64,000 nt of DNA from Takakia lepidozioides (GCA_030704615.1 CM060734.1:2606001-2670000), one strand, 5' to 3'; positions 22,310 to 32,519 are shown, counted from the first letter of the stretch. Translations and numbers: made by a program. The notes: generated by a model not told the origin, from the sequence alone.

Positions 22310-22750
22310 ACATACCCACAAAGTTCTCGAAGCACAAAATAATTCATGTGGATTGGGAACAAGTCAACGACTGCATGAACGTTGGCCCATTGAATGAATT
22401 TCAATTGACCTCGTATTAGTCCGGGATCTGTGAGGTGGTATACAAAACATACTGCCCAAGTTTCAAAGCAAACAAAAACCATTTGGATGGGCAGTTCCAT
22501 CCGTTGGCCCATTGAACGAATTTCGTTTGATCTCACATTACTCTGGGACCTCTTAGATGGTACGTTGAACATACTGACAAAGTCTCAAAGCGAACCAAAA
22601 TCATTTGGATGAGCAACCATCCGTTGAGCCATTGAACAAATTTCGATTGATCTCATATTACTCTGGGACCTCTTAGATGGTACATTGAACATACTGGCAA
22701 AGTCTCAAAGCGAACCAAAATCATTTGGATGGGCAACCATCCGTTGAGCC
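22310..22750 (+). repeat. ~120-bp tandem repeat (satellite-like), block 1
   Basis: Three to four imperfect units containing 'aaaatcatttggatgggcaaccatccgttg', 'ccattgaa', 'gatctcatattact' and 'gttgaacatactg'. Related blocks lie at 34190-34640, 35600-35790 and 61430-61790 in the same orientation, and at 62285-62395 reversed. Confidence 0.8.
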
Positions 22751-23170
22751 TGTCATGGTTTTAGTCACGGTTATCTAGAATTACCTACTTCTAGTTAACT
22801 AGGACATTTTAGATATTTATATTTATATTTTGTGTGTTGGGACTTCATTTGGTCTCACATGCCAAGTGAGGTGTCGAGCCTCACTTGAGACATGGAGATA
22901 GGTTTTCCCCTTGTGAGTGTTGAGGAGGCTCATCTTCTTGTAGTTGAGCCTCCATGAGCTTTTCTCACCTCCATAGCTCTAGGTATTGAGATGGAGTGTG
23001 TTGAGGGCTTTGTTGGGTGGATTCCTTTAGCAAAGGTGCCCTTGGCTTGACTTAGTTTATGTGATAGAGTGGATTTCACTTGGAAGGATTAGGGCTTGTT
23101 CTTCATGTGATTGCTTCATGCTTTGAGAGCTTTTATTGTCTTCTACTTCTCTCATTTCTCATCTCTTATC
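22751..23170 (+). repeat. Repeat A1 of the older Ty3-like element
   Basis: Begins TGTCATGGTTTTAG directly after the tandem repeat and ends cttatc before actacaag. It is related to A2 at 1644-2042 and, more distantly, to 26059-26373. No B unit precedes it. It acts as the 5' terminal repeat of the older element, whose gag start lies at 25782. Confidence 0.6.
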
Positions 23171-25781
23171 ACTACAAGAAGATCACCTTATGCTTGTGAG
23201 TGCGGAGTGTAAGGATTAGTTTTGCACTTGTATTTTAAAGAGGTTGAGAGCTAGGAGAATTTAGCTCTTGTATCACAAGGCTTGTAAGGGGTTGCAAGGA
23301 AAGGTGCTCGAGTATTGCATGCACCAAGGAGTTGGAGAGCTTGAGAAGAAAGCTCTTGAGTCATAAGATTTTGCAAGGATTGTAAGGAGGAAGTCTTGTG
23401 TGTGTGGAAGCATGGATTCTAGGGTTTGAGAATCATTTGTATGCATTATGGAGTCGATGGTGTGCGCCATGGCTTGTGGAGAGTGACTAAAAGCTTGTTA
23501 GTGCTCATTTCACTATCAAGCTAGGGTTAAGCAAGTTCAAAGTGTGGATGTTGTGGAAGAAAAGCCAAGGAGCTATATATGCTTGGGCTTGAAGACAACA
23601 AGGGCAAGCACTTGGAGAGCACTAAGAAGCTCAAGAGGTTTTGAAAGGGAGCATGTGAAGAAATCTTCCAATCATGGTGGTGTGGAGCCAAGCTTAGGGT
23701 GCCATTGGAAGGGCTTGGAGAACATGTGGTGGGAAATCCTTGAAGGGAAATCATCATTCAATGTATGCATAGCTTCACCCTAACTATGTAATGTGACAAG
23801 AGGGGAAGGCAATACTTGGCTATTCATGCTCTTGGTAGTGCGAGCTTTGTGGTGGATAGTTGACCAAGCAAGTGGTGCATGTGTGGAGCATGCTCGCTTG
23901 AATTTGTAAGTTCAAGTTTGAGAAGGAGAGCTCTTGAACTAGCAAGAGGTGAAGGCCTTTGAGATCCATTTGTGTGTGAAGTGGAGAGGTGTTGATTCAT
24001 GTTATGATGAAGGAGAGCAACACATAGGCCAAGAGGTCATGGAACATGCATTCAAATGACCACGGGGAGCACATGGATGATGGATTGGTGCAAGACCCCA
24101 AATGAGGCATATGGCGTGAGAGTGGGATCCAAGGCGGATTGCTTGGGAGCATTATTGTAAGTGACAAGTATTACTTCTACACATTGAGATAATTTGTGTT
24201 GATTTGGAGCAATTGTCAAGTGATGAGGAGACAAATGCATGATTGCTCGGCAATGGAGATATGGTAGTTTGCAATCAAATCCCAAGGACTAGAAGGGGGA
24301 TTGATTTGGTGGACAATGACTTGCAAGTTGAGTTGGACCACTCTTGGTTGCACATTGGGGTGGAAGAGAGCAAGAAGATCCTTCTTATGACCACCTAGAG
24401 ACCATATTTTTGCTTGAGTAGAAGCATAGAAGTCGAGGACTTACATTCTAGCTCTTCATTACAAACCCTAGTAGTGTATGCTCAGACTATACCTCTGCTA
24501 GTATACCAAACAGGAGCTTGTCCCTTTGACTATACCTCTGTTGAGGTATCACCATATGTGAACCCTAATGTGAGACTATACCTCTGTTAGTATACCAAAC
24601 AGGAGCTTGTCCATTTTACTATACCTCTATTGAGGTATCACCATATGTGAACCCTAATCAGCTCAGACTATACCTCTGTTAGTATACCAAACAGGAGCTT
24701 GTCCATTTTACTATACCTCTATTGAGGTATCACCATATGTGAACCCTAATCAGCTCAGACTATACCTCTGTTAGTATACCAAACATGAGCTTGTCCCTTT
24801 TACTATACCTCTGTTGAGGTATCACCATATGTGGACCCTAATCAGCTCAGACTATACCTCTGTTAGTATACCAAACAGAACCCTCATTTTCAAACTATAC
24901 CTCTGTAAAGGTATCATCAACATAAGGGACCCTAGCAACCTCAGACTATACCTCTGTTAAGGTATCAACAGTGAAAGGACTTAGTGAAATTTAAGGGTCT
25001 TTGGAGGATTGTTTGGAAGATATTTGAGGGCCCTTGGAGGAGTATTTGGAGGATCTTTGGGGTCCTTGGAGGAGTGTTTGGAGGATCTTTGGGTCCTTGG
25101 AGGACTCTTCGAGGAGCTTTGGTGGACAATGTTGAAGAGCTCTTGAAGGATTGATTGAGGGATATTGAAGGATACTTGTCACGGCCATACAAGCGAGTGG
25201 ATAGAGACAGGAGGGAGAGTGGTGGGATGAGAGCATTCTGGGGTTAGGAATTGCTTTAGTTTCTCTTCTCTATAGTCTTTCATCCTCTCTGTAGGCCAAA
25301 ACCTTTCCGTAGGTGGAGGCAAGAGTCAGTCCGGGTTTGGGCTGGGGTGTCCTTGCAGGAGCGACACTGTGGAGTGTTTTTGGTGTGGGGGAGTTGCTGT
25401 CTTGATTTTCTTGTGTTTGGATCCCCTCCACACCTGCATGCTTGACTGTGCGCCATGTTAGCTTTGTGTGGGCGCTTGTTTTCATAGGAGGTTGGTCCGG
25501 ATTTGATCACCGGCCAATCCTAGAGTATGCTGTCGGTGGTGAGGCTGGAGTGATGACCAGCAAGACCACCAATGTTTCTTCTATGGTGAGGCTGGGTTGA
25601 TGACCAGCAGATCATATGAGTGCTTGCGGTGGATGCAGGTGCAGGTACAGGTCTACGTTAGAAACCTATTATTCCTACTTGAACCAATAGCTGCAACAGG
25701 TTCTTTACCCGGTTACCTTGTAGAAAGTGGGGATTAGAGACAGGTTGACAACCGGTTGGGTTGTGAGTTTTCATCACGGAG
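23171..25781 (+). mobile_element. Long untranslated leader of the older Ty3-like element
   Basis: About 2.6 kb between the terminal repeat and gag, without long plus-strand frames. It contains an AG-rich part, the tandem repeat at 24480-24985, and an 'ggatctttgg' / 'ggag' repeat at 24990-25150. A similarly long, repeat-bearing leader follows A1 of the younger element, so long repetitive leaders seem to be a family trait. Confidence 0.5.
24480..24985 (+). repeat. ~89-bp tandem repeat in the leader
   Basis: Five to six units of 'ctcagactatacctctgtta' + 'gtataccaaacaggagcttg' + 'tactatacctctgttgaggt' + 'atcaccatatgtgaacccta'. Each unit holds ctatacctct twice. Confidence 0.85.
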
Positions 25782-26058
25782 GTGCCACCAGCTGCTGAGG
25801 GGAGTGCCGGTACAAGCACCAGCGATACTAGTGGGTACACAAGACAAGGTGTGCGGTTTAGGCCACTTTCACCTTCAGTGTCTTCTGAGGAAGGTTCAGA
25901 CTCGGAGTCAGGAGGATTCTCGCCGAGGGTGCAAGTCATTTCCGTGCCATTGTTGTGGGACACGATGGAGGAGATGTATGGAGCTACCAAGGGGCCACAT
26001 AGGTACTCTGGCGTGGAAGGGGCTATTCCAGCACCTTGAGGGGCCGCCCATGGATGAT
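25782..26058 (+). pseudogene. gag N-terminal fragment of the older Ty3-like element
   Basis: The frame beginning MPPAAEGSAGTSTSDTSGYT continues as RFRPLSPSVSSEEGSDSESG, then GVEGAIPAP. The overlapping frame reaches HLEGPPMDD before the A1 repeat of the younger element starts at 26059. It is Ser/Glu-rich and looks like the disordered start of a gag protein. The younger insertion cuts the gene off, and I cannot find its continuation at the right flank. Confidence 0.4.
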
Positions 26059-26373
26059 TATCATGAATTTTACCACTAGTGTGAAACTAGCTAGGAAATA
26101 GCTAGCTTTTACATATTGACATTTGGGATTGGCCCAAGTGTCAATCCAGGGGTCAAGGTAGATTTAGGCCCTGGAGTGGTTATCTTCACGGCAAGCGCGA
26201 GAGGCTCATCTTTCTCGAGTTGAGCCTCACCGCGCCTAGCTATGGCGCCGTAGTGTGGATTCCCCATGGCGTGGGGTGTACTTGGCTTGACTTGTATTTG
26301 AGTGATGAGGTTATATATGCATGAGTTTATACTTCAGATTTGTGAGCTCGTGCTTGTATTCTTCTTCTTTATC
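26059..26373 (+). repeat. Split direct repeat, A1 (main element)
   Basis: Starts TATCATGAATTTT, where A2 has TGTCAAGTTATTTT; a G-to-A change explains the lost TG. The rest is about 95% identical to 33701-34017. It ends cttctttatc and is followed by actcgagaaag, the leader. Confidence 0.75.
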
Positions 26374-28146
26374 ACTCGAGAAAGATGAGCTCGTATCTGT
26401 GAGTGCCAGATACGAGTTAGTTGTAGCACTTGTGGTTTTTGCTTGATAATGAGAGAAACCAGGTTGTTATGCAAGGAGCACCGCGGAGCTCTTGGTTGTT
26501 AGAAGCGGAGGCGATGTGGGTTACGAGGTGGTAGGCCTTGGCATTCGATCTTCAGCTTCAGAGATGAAAGCACCATACTGCAGGTAATTCCAGAGCACCT
26601 TGATGGTTTCAGATTGTGTACATGCATGAGCAAGCACGATTGGGAGGAGGACCAATCAAGAGCAAGTTATAGTGGCTTTGGTGGCAAAGCTGAGAACTAG
26701 ACTTGGGAATGCGAGCTTCCATTGTGTGAAGGATTGCAAGACCAAGCGAAAGGGCTGATTTGGCTTGGGGTAAATCAGTGCACTTTGTGGAGTATGTTGA
26801 GAGTGGGTTACAATCTCGAGCTTCAGCATTGAGAGGGCTCTTGTCATGGCAAGAGCAGGGCTGGAACAGGAGCTAAGAGGTGCGGCAAGGCCATGGAATG
26901 TGCACCTAGGGTTTCAGAGCTTGGAAGAAGAGCTCTTGCACCACAAGATAAGTGTCTTGTGGCTGGAAATGTAAGCCTTAGGGTTTCAGGAGCTTGGCAA
27001 AGGCTGTGGAGTGCTTAGTCTTGTCTTAGAGAGCATCAAGGAGCCAAGGAGCCAAGATAGGGGGCTGATACCTCTTGTGTGAAGAGGTTGCATATGTGGA
27101 GCATGTATTCAGTTCATTGAAGCTTCCATCTTCAAGCTTGGAGGGCAAGCAAGGAAGAGGGAAGGGCTGACTTCCCTTATGTGAGGGCAATGCATGTGTG
27201 GAGCATGCTTTCAGCCTGTTGAAGGCTTGTACTTTCAAGTTTGGGAGTGCGAGAAAGGAAGGAAGGGGCTGGTTTCCCTGTAGGGCATGTGTGGAGCATG
27301 CTTCCAGCCCGCTGAAGCTTGTATTTTCAGGTTGGTGGGTGCAAGAAAGGAAGCAAAGGGGCTGATTCTCTTGTGGTGAGAGTGGGGCATGTGTGGAGCA
27401 TGCCTTCAGTCCATTGGGCTTTTGTTTTCAAGCTTTAGAGAACTAGAAGAGAAAGTAAGGGGCTGATCTGTTCTTATGTGACAGTCCGACACTTTAGAGC
27501 GTGTTCTTAGTTGGGGTTTCAACCTCAAGCCTAGATAGTGCATGGTTCTTGAAGTGGCAGATGTAGGGGGCTGGAATAGGCTCTAAAACAGATGTTATGG
27601 CCAAGGAAAACGCTTGAATGAGTGCTCACAAGGGCTGGAAACCAGCAAAGCTTGGTTGTTTGCCATTGAGTTTAGTGGCGTGTTTGGGGAGTCTAAGTGA
27701 GAAAGAAGACTTGGTTTATGGCAACCATCTTCCTCATGGCTTAGGGCTACTATTGGTGGTGTGTGGGAGCCGAAAGAGCAAGAATACCTTGCTGATTTCT
27801 TCACAGCCGCCATAGCTCGGTGCAAAAAAGCCTAGAGTCCAAGAGACACAAACCCTAGCTTGGCGTGGCTGAACCCCTTGGAGAAATGGCTAAACTGTCA
27901 TGAGTGGCCTGTGGGGCTGTGACGGGCTGTGACACACTGTGATGGGCTGTGAGGGGTTGTGACAGGCTATGCCATGTGGCCTATGGGGCTGTGACGGGCT
28001 GTGACGGGCTGTGACAGGTTGTGCCCAGTGGCCTGTGGGGCTGTGATGGGCTGTGACAGGCTGTGCCCTGTGGCCTGTGGGGCTGTGACGGGCTATAAGG
28101 GGCTGTGACAGGCTGTGCCCTGTGGCCTGTGGGGCTGTGATGGGCT
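26374..28146 (+). mobile_element. Leader of the main element, with minisatellites
   Basis: Has no coding frame. At 27080-27500 imperfect ~95-100 bp repeats contain 'catgtgtggagcatgctt' and 'gaaaggaag...ggggctg'. At 27895-28150 a short-unit array of ggctgtga(c/t)gggctgtgac and gccctgtggcctgtggg repeats follows. No clear tRNA primer-binding site is visible next to A1. Confidence 0.55.
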
Positions 28147-28155
28147 GTGACAAAC
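27895..28155 (+). repeat. gctgtgac minisatellite
   Basis: Nested repeats of the 10-mer gggctgtgac within ~60-bp higher-order units (gtgccctgtggcctgtgggg ...). It ends immediately before the gag frame. A weaker reverse-complement-like run of the same motif (gtcacagcttgtcacag) lies at 58615-58680. Confidence 0.8.
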
Positions 28156-29233
28156 TGTGGTGGGACTAGTAGGACTGGTGGTACCGTAGCTACGACGTCC
28201 ACCCAAGCCACTACCGCACCAGCACCAGCACCAGTACCTGCCTTCAACCTTGTTGTGGAGTTTTTCGAAGAGTTGAGAGGGAACTACCAAGGGGTGAGGA
28301 CAGAGAAGTTGCGGAGCTTGCAAGAGTTCCAACGGAAGCCTACTGAGAGCTTGATGGAGACTTTCACTCGCATGAGGCGCTTGATAAATGTAACATGAGG
28401 CCCAGTGTTATGGTTTGCACCCTGAGTTGCGCCCAGGCCAGTTCCAAGGGAACAATGGTGGCCGGGGGCGAGGTGGAGCAGCCCAGAGAGGACGAGGTGG
28501 TCAGACACGAGGTGCAGGGCAAGGGCAAGCTCAACATGGCCAAGGACGCGGAGGTCAGGGTGTTGACCAAGGCATGGCCAACCGGCTTCAGCAGCTAGAG
28601 CAGAGGCTCGCTGCCATGGCTACAGCTCAGGTGGTACCGGCTCCAAGGCCGGATGGTCCACCTCCTGCTCCTGAGGGAGGAGATATGGGAGGCATGGGAT
28701 TCATGTGCGGAGCAGCACTACCACTAGTGCAGGTGGAGTTTGCTGCAGCCGTGACTCGAGGAGCAGCACAAGTTCCTGAGCCATGAGGTGCAGAGGTGGA
28801 GTTGGATCCACAACGTGGGGAGGCAAGCCGTCAGGCTAGGGTTCCTCAGTCATTCACATTAGCGGAGACAATGTCGACGCCATCCATGGCACCTAGTTCT
28901 CGCCCGACTGTTACCGAGGCGGAGGTTACTATGCCATCGGGGAGAGCTACACGGGTAGCACCACTACCTAGTGTTGCCAAGGCTATGGCAGCTAGTGTGC
29001 TGCTAGGAGCGGCCACATCTGTGTGCCAGGCTCCATTGTTCTTGGCTACCATGATTACGACGCCGGGGGTAAGACCAGCTGAGGTGTTCAGGCTGGCAGC
29101 TACACTCTGTGAGAGTGAGGAGGTTACTTCATCTTCTGCGAAGATAGTGGGAGGTGTAGTGCCGGAGGGATCCTCGGATTTGAGGGTCAAGACTACCACG
29201 GCGGCGCCATGGCAAGCTGCAGCTGCCAGCTAG
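28147..29233 (+). pseudogene. gag of the main element
   Basis: The capsid-like part reads VVEFFEELRGNYQGVRTEKL and LQEFQRKPTESLMETFTRMR, typical of retrotransposon gag (Retrotrans_gag-like helices). After TGA 28396 (CGA expected) and a frameshift, a Gly/Arg/Gln-rich nucleic-acid-binding stretch follows (GGRGRGGAAQRGRGGQTRG) and a coiled-coil-like NRLQQLEQRLAAM. Another TGA at 28784 (again from CGA) interrupts it; the same frame continues to 29233. No CCHC knuckle is visible. The N-terminal part is shorter than usual and may have been lost next to the minisatellite. Confidence 0.6.
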
Positions 29234-29252
29234 GCCAGCCATTGAGCGCGCC

Positions 29253-29724
29253 ATGGTGACACTTGGAGTTGTCATATTAGACAACCAGGATGACAATTTG
29301 TTTGAGTGGACCGGCAAGCAAGAGGTACCGGTCACTGCGGGTCTTGTTGGACTCGGGAGCTCAACCATTGATGTTGGGCAGAGCTGCTATTGTAGGCTTG
29401 GGCCTCACGGAGGCGGATATGGAGCCTTGTCCTTTCCAGATACAGACGTCTCTGGGAGGATCGGAGCAGGCTCGGGGCATGACACGGCGTGAGTTGGCTA
29501 TCAGACTACGACCGGATCACCTTACAATTGGCTCAGTGATGCGGGCCATTGTGACAGACGCGGTCTCATACGATGTCCTGGTTGGTGGGGCAGTGTTGTC
29601 CCCCATGGGCTTCACCCTTGATTTTTGGGAGGAGTCAGCTTCCTATAGGCCTGCATGGCAGTCAGGGGAAGGCCGGCGTGTGCAGCTCCCTGTGATGTTC
29701 ATAGGACGAGTTGCGGTTGCCTAA
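29253..29724 (+). pseudogene. Retropepsin-type aspartic protease of the main element
   Basis: After a lead-in in another frame (GKQEVPVT), the frame gives RVLLDSGAQPLMLGRAAIVG. The catalytic triplet D-S-G is at 29350-29358. It continues with PFQIQTSLGG, YDVLVGGAVLSPMGFTLDFW, which matches the retropepsin fold order (DSGA, flap region, second hydrophobic strand). It processes the Ty3 polyprotein. A frameshift near 29335 and a TAA at 29722 (CAA expected) break it. The same frame continues directly into the methyltransferase, so both were parts of one polyprotein. Confidence 0.75.
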
Positions 29725-29733
29725 CGAGGCAAG

Positions 29734-30830
29734 ATGCCGAAACTAGCAGCATTCACAGCGGCAGTGAGTTGGCCTGGAGAGTTGCTTGAGGGCAACGCTC
29801 ATTCAGAGGATGTGCCACCTCCGGGAGAGCAGGATGACATGTATGGTATGGCGGAGTTGCCTACCATGGTTGCTCAGACTCCATTGTGGGGCACGAGTAA
29901 GGATTTGCAACGGGATGCTGATCGACGGGTGCAACAAGCCTGGGTGGAGGCTTTTGTACGGTCAGGAGAGGAGGAGAGTGCGGGGATTGCACCAGGACCA
30001 CCTCAGTTGTCTCCATTGGACACCACACCTATTGTGTGGCAGTATCCGGATGAAGGCATTTGTCTTCTGGACTTGTTTGGCGGGATCAGCACCGGATTGG
30101 CTGTTGTGTTACAGGCAGGTATACGAGTTTGGCGTTACCTGTATGTGGAGAGGGATGAGACTGCACGACACGTCTCACTCCGTCATATTGCTCAGTTGGT
30201 GCAGTAGTACCCTGAGTTGTTGCCAGTGTCTACGGTTCGTGGATATCAGCAGGCCTTGCCAGCAGACATCTCTTTGTTGGGGGCACAGGATTTGGAGCGG
30301 GTTGGCTTCATTGATTTGGTAGTGAGCTGTGGGCACCATCGAGCTTGATAACTTTATACAAGAGTTTGACAGTTGGTGTGATTTGCAGCAAATGCGCAAT
30401 CCACAACTGCAGGTTGGCCCTGCCAAGGGTATTCATCAGCCGGACATGGCAATGGATTGCGAGACTCGAGGTCGGGTCTGTTTTGGGAGATGATGCGGGT
30501 TTTGCACCACTTACAGCTTCATCAGGTTGTATCTCCAACATACATATTGGAGAATGTGCCACTGATGGGCGATTCTCGGGCCAGGGTGATGGCCAGTGTG
30601 CATCAAGTCCGGTCGTGGCTTGGGTCACCAGTGTTGTTGGATGCAGCTGCAGTGGGGTCACGGGCTCATCGTCCACGGTTATGGTGGACTAACTTGATGC
30701 CACCCGCACTGCTTAAGCGTGCATTTGATGGGGTGCAACGGCCAGCACACTTCACAGTGGATAGCATTCTAGACACAGGGAGGCAGTCTCAACGTGTGAG
30801 ACACGATCGTAACTGCAACCTTAAGTCCAG
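29734..30830 (+). pseudogene. DNMT3-type cytosine-5 DNA methyltransferase domain in the retroelement
   Basis: Motif I (AdoMet binding) is CLLDLFGGISTGL at 30061-30099; YVERDE follows as motif II. Motif IV GWPCQGYS, with the catalytic Pro-Cys, is at 30412-30435; motif VI YILENVP is at 30541; motif VIII reads DAAAVGSRAHRPRLWWTNL from 30640. The I-IV-VI-VIII order excludes the rearranged DRM type, and LFWEMMRVL plus the motif VIII wording resemble DNMT3. The frame is shared with the protease. TAG at 30205 (CAG expected) and an 84-nt GT-AG-bounded insertion at 30329-30412 interrupt it. Target-recognition motif IX and motif X are missing after about 30830. The ancestor could have methylated DNA; this copy cannot make a full enzyme. 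Confidence 0.85.
30329..30412 (+). other. 84-nt in-frame insertion with GT...AG ends, possible intron
   Basis: Methyltransferase homology breaks at DLVVS (30313-30327) and resumes at GWPCQ (30412) in the same frame. The intervening 84 nt hold four stops and begin gtgggc, end ctgcag. Spliced out, it would give ...VVSCWPCQ with the frame kept. It may be a retained intron, which is odd for a retroelement, or a small later insertion. Confidence 0.45.
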
Positions 30831-30864
30831 TAGACTTAGAGATAGAGGACGCGTCCCGTGGTTG

Positions 30865-31480
30865 TTATGCCGCAACCTCTTGAGCAGTACTCCCTGTCTG
30901 CTCAGTCAATGACAAGGGCTTATACTGCCCCATCATCTCATCCTTGAGGACCTCCTCAACCCGAGAAGAATCCCCAATCTCATCCATCACAGCCGCCTTG
31001 GCTGCCAACTCCCTTTGAACCTCGAGCATCTCCCACGTGTGCCATGGATGTCTACACCATGTGGTCCTCACCGGCACACCCCCACTCACTGCCTGTACCG
31101 TCTCGGTAGGCAGAGAGACCATCAAGGGAAGTGCACTCCACACTCTTTGTTGCTCAGCCATAGCCAAGCTGATAGTCCAGGTCAAGCAATTTAGATCCAT
31201 TGCTTGCCCCAACACCTGATGACGTGATGCCTCAGAAAGAGAAGGCACCGCCGTGGTCCTAGTGGAAAAACCCATAGTCCGCTCTCGCTTGTCGGCATTA
31301 GGCTCCACTAATTGCTGCAACTTAGCATCCCACAGGAGGCCAGGTCCATTATCCCGGAAAGTATGCGATCCTGGGAAGCTGAGCAGTGTAGGTAGTGCTG
31401 CTCGTGGTTGACCCACCTTGTTGACCACTGCCAAAGGCAATTGGGAGCCTGACATTGGACCTATTGTCACTAGAGGAGAG
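30865..31480 (-). pseudogene. Foreign block, possibly inverted gag fragment, replacing RT
   Basis: Between the methyltransferase and the RNase H end, where Ty3 reverse transcriptase is expected, there is no RT motif on the plus strand. The minus strand has an open frame of 277 codons with residues such as SLSEASRHQVLGQAMDLN and RVEEVLKDEMMGQYK, which read like gag-type sequence. I infer that an inverted piece of another element replaced about 1.5-2 kb of pol. The exact edges are uncertain. Confidence 0.35.
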
Positions 31481-31499
31481 AGACGACGTATACGGCGGT

Positions 31500-31946
31500 T
31501 CCTGAGGCTTACAGGAATTGCTTTGCCTCTCGTGCTACGGTGGAGGAGCATGAGAGACATGTTCAGGTTGTGCATCGACCGGGTTTGGTCAATAGGGATG
31601 CGGATGGATTGAGTCGCAATCCATGCACGAGCCAGCTGGATGACACTGGAGCTCGGTGGCATGGTGAGACGGACGAGGAGATGGTGCCGGGATGACATGC
31701 ATCTGCCTTTTTGTGTATCTTGGCATCGGGAGGTCAGGTTGGACCTACAACAGGGATGACTATAGACGGAGTGTCTGAGGACCCTGAGGCTAGTGATAAG
31801 CCAGATGGTGCCAGAGATATATATGAGGATTTGGCTGTATTGGACTACCTCCGCATGGGAGACACGGCAGCCACACTGCCAGGGAGAGGGATCGGATCCT
31901 GCAACGAGCCAAGAGGTTCAAGTGGGAGGGGATACACCTACTTCGA
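31500..31946 (+). pseudogene. RNase H end / connection region of the main element
   Basis: The frame contains HVQVVHRPGLVNRDADGLSR, the conserved His-Arg-Pro-Gly...Asp-x-Leu-Ser-Arg end of Ty3 RNase H. It continues after TGA 31693 (CGA expected) as a hydrophilic linker. A frameshift near 31875 leads into the integrase frame. The RT core and RNase H catalytic residues are absent. Confidence 0.65.
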
Positions 31947-32519
31947 GTGTGGGAGGATGGTCGGGTGAGGATTGTGCCTCACCCCACACAGCGTGCACGG
32001 TTAGTGCGGCATGCCCATGAGGAGTTGGGGCATTTTGGAGTGCGACGCACTGACAATTTACTGCAGGGGCAATATTGGTGGCGTGGTATGCATACAAAGG
32101 TGCAACAGTTCGTGGCTAGGTGCATGGTGTGTGACAGGGTGCATGCTTCATTCAACGCCCCTACACCACAGTTGCATCCTTTACCAATCATGGGATTGGG
32201 CTACAGGTGGAGTCTTGACTTCGCAGGACCGGTGCCACTGACTATGCGCCACCACAGATATGTGTTGATGATGGTGGAGCACTTCTCCAAGTGGATTGAG
32301 TTGGTTCCATTGCCTAATAAGACTAGTGAGGGGGCTGCGTATGCATTCTTGGATCGTGTGCTTAGCCGATTTGGTACTCCAGCTGAGGTACTCACGGACC
32401 AAGGGAGAGAGTTCTTGGGGGAAATTCAGGCTTTGTGTGATAAAGCCTTGATAGACCACCGCACCACTTCTCGGGATCATCCTGAGGCCGATGGCTTGGC
32501 ATAGAAAGTTGTTCAGACG
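31947..32519 (+). pseudogene. DDE integrase, zinc-binding and core part
   Basis: The zinc-binding HHCC part reads RHAHEELGHFGVRR...CMVCDRVH. The core has SLDFAGPVPL (first Asp), VEHFSKWIELVPL, and LTDQGREF (second Asp), then DHPEADGLA. The next codon, where the third catalytic residue Glu of 'A-E-R/K-V-V-Q' is expected, is TAG (32502-32504). The frame continues without shift into 32520. This is the Ty3/Metaviridae integrase that inserts element cDNA. The stop at the catalytic Glu alone would inactivate it. Confidence 0.85.

Noticed and set aside
27895-28155. Proline/histidine-rich repeat protein on the minus strand (CHSPSQPHRP repeats)
   Set aside because: The apparent protein comes from a gctgtgac minisatellite that is open in several frames. 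It has no start context or domain.
30865-31698. Genuine 277-residue minus-strand protein gene
   Set aside because: Its right part is the antisense of the RNase H end. Only the left part can be foreign coding sequence, and that looks like an inverted retroelement piece.
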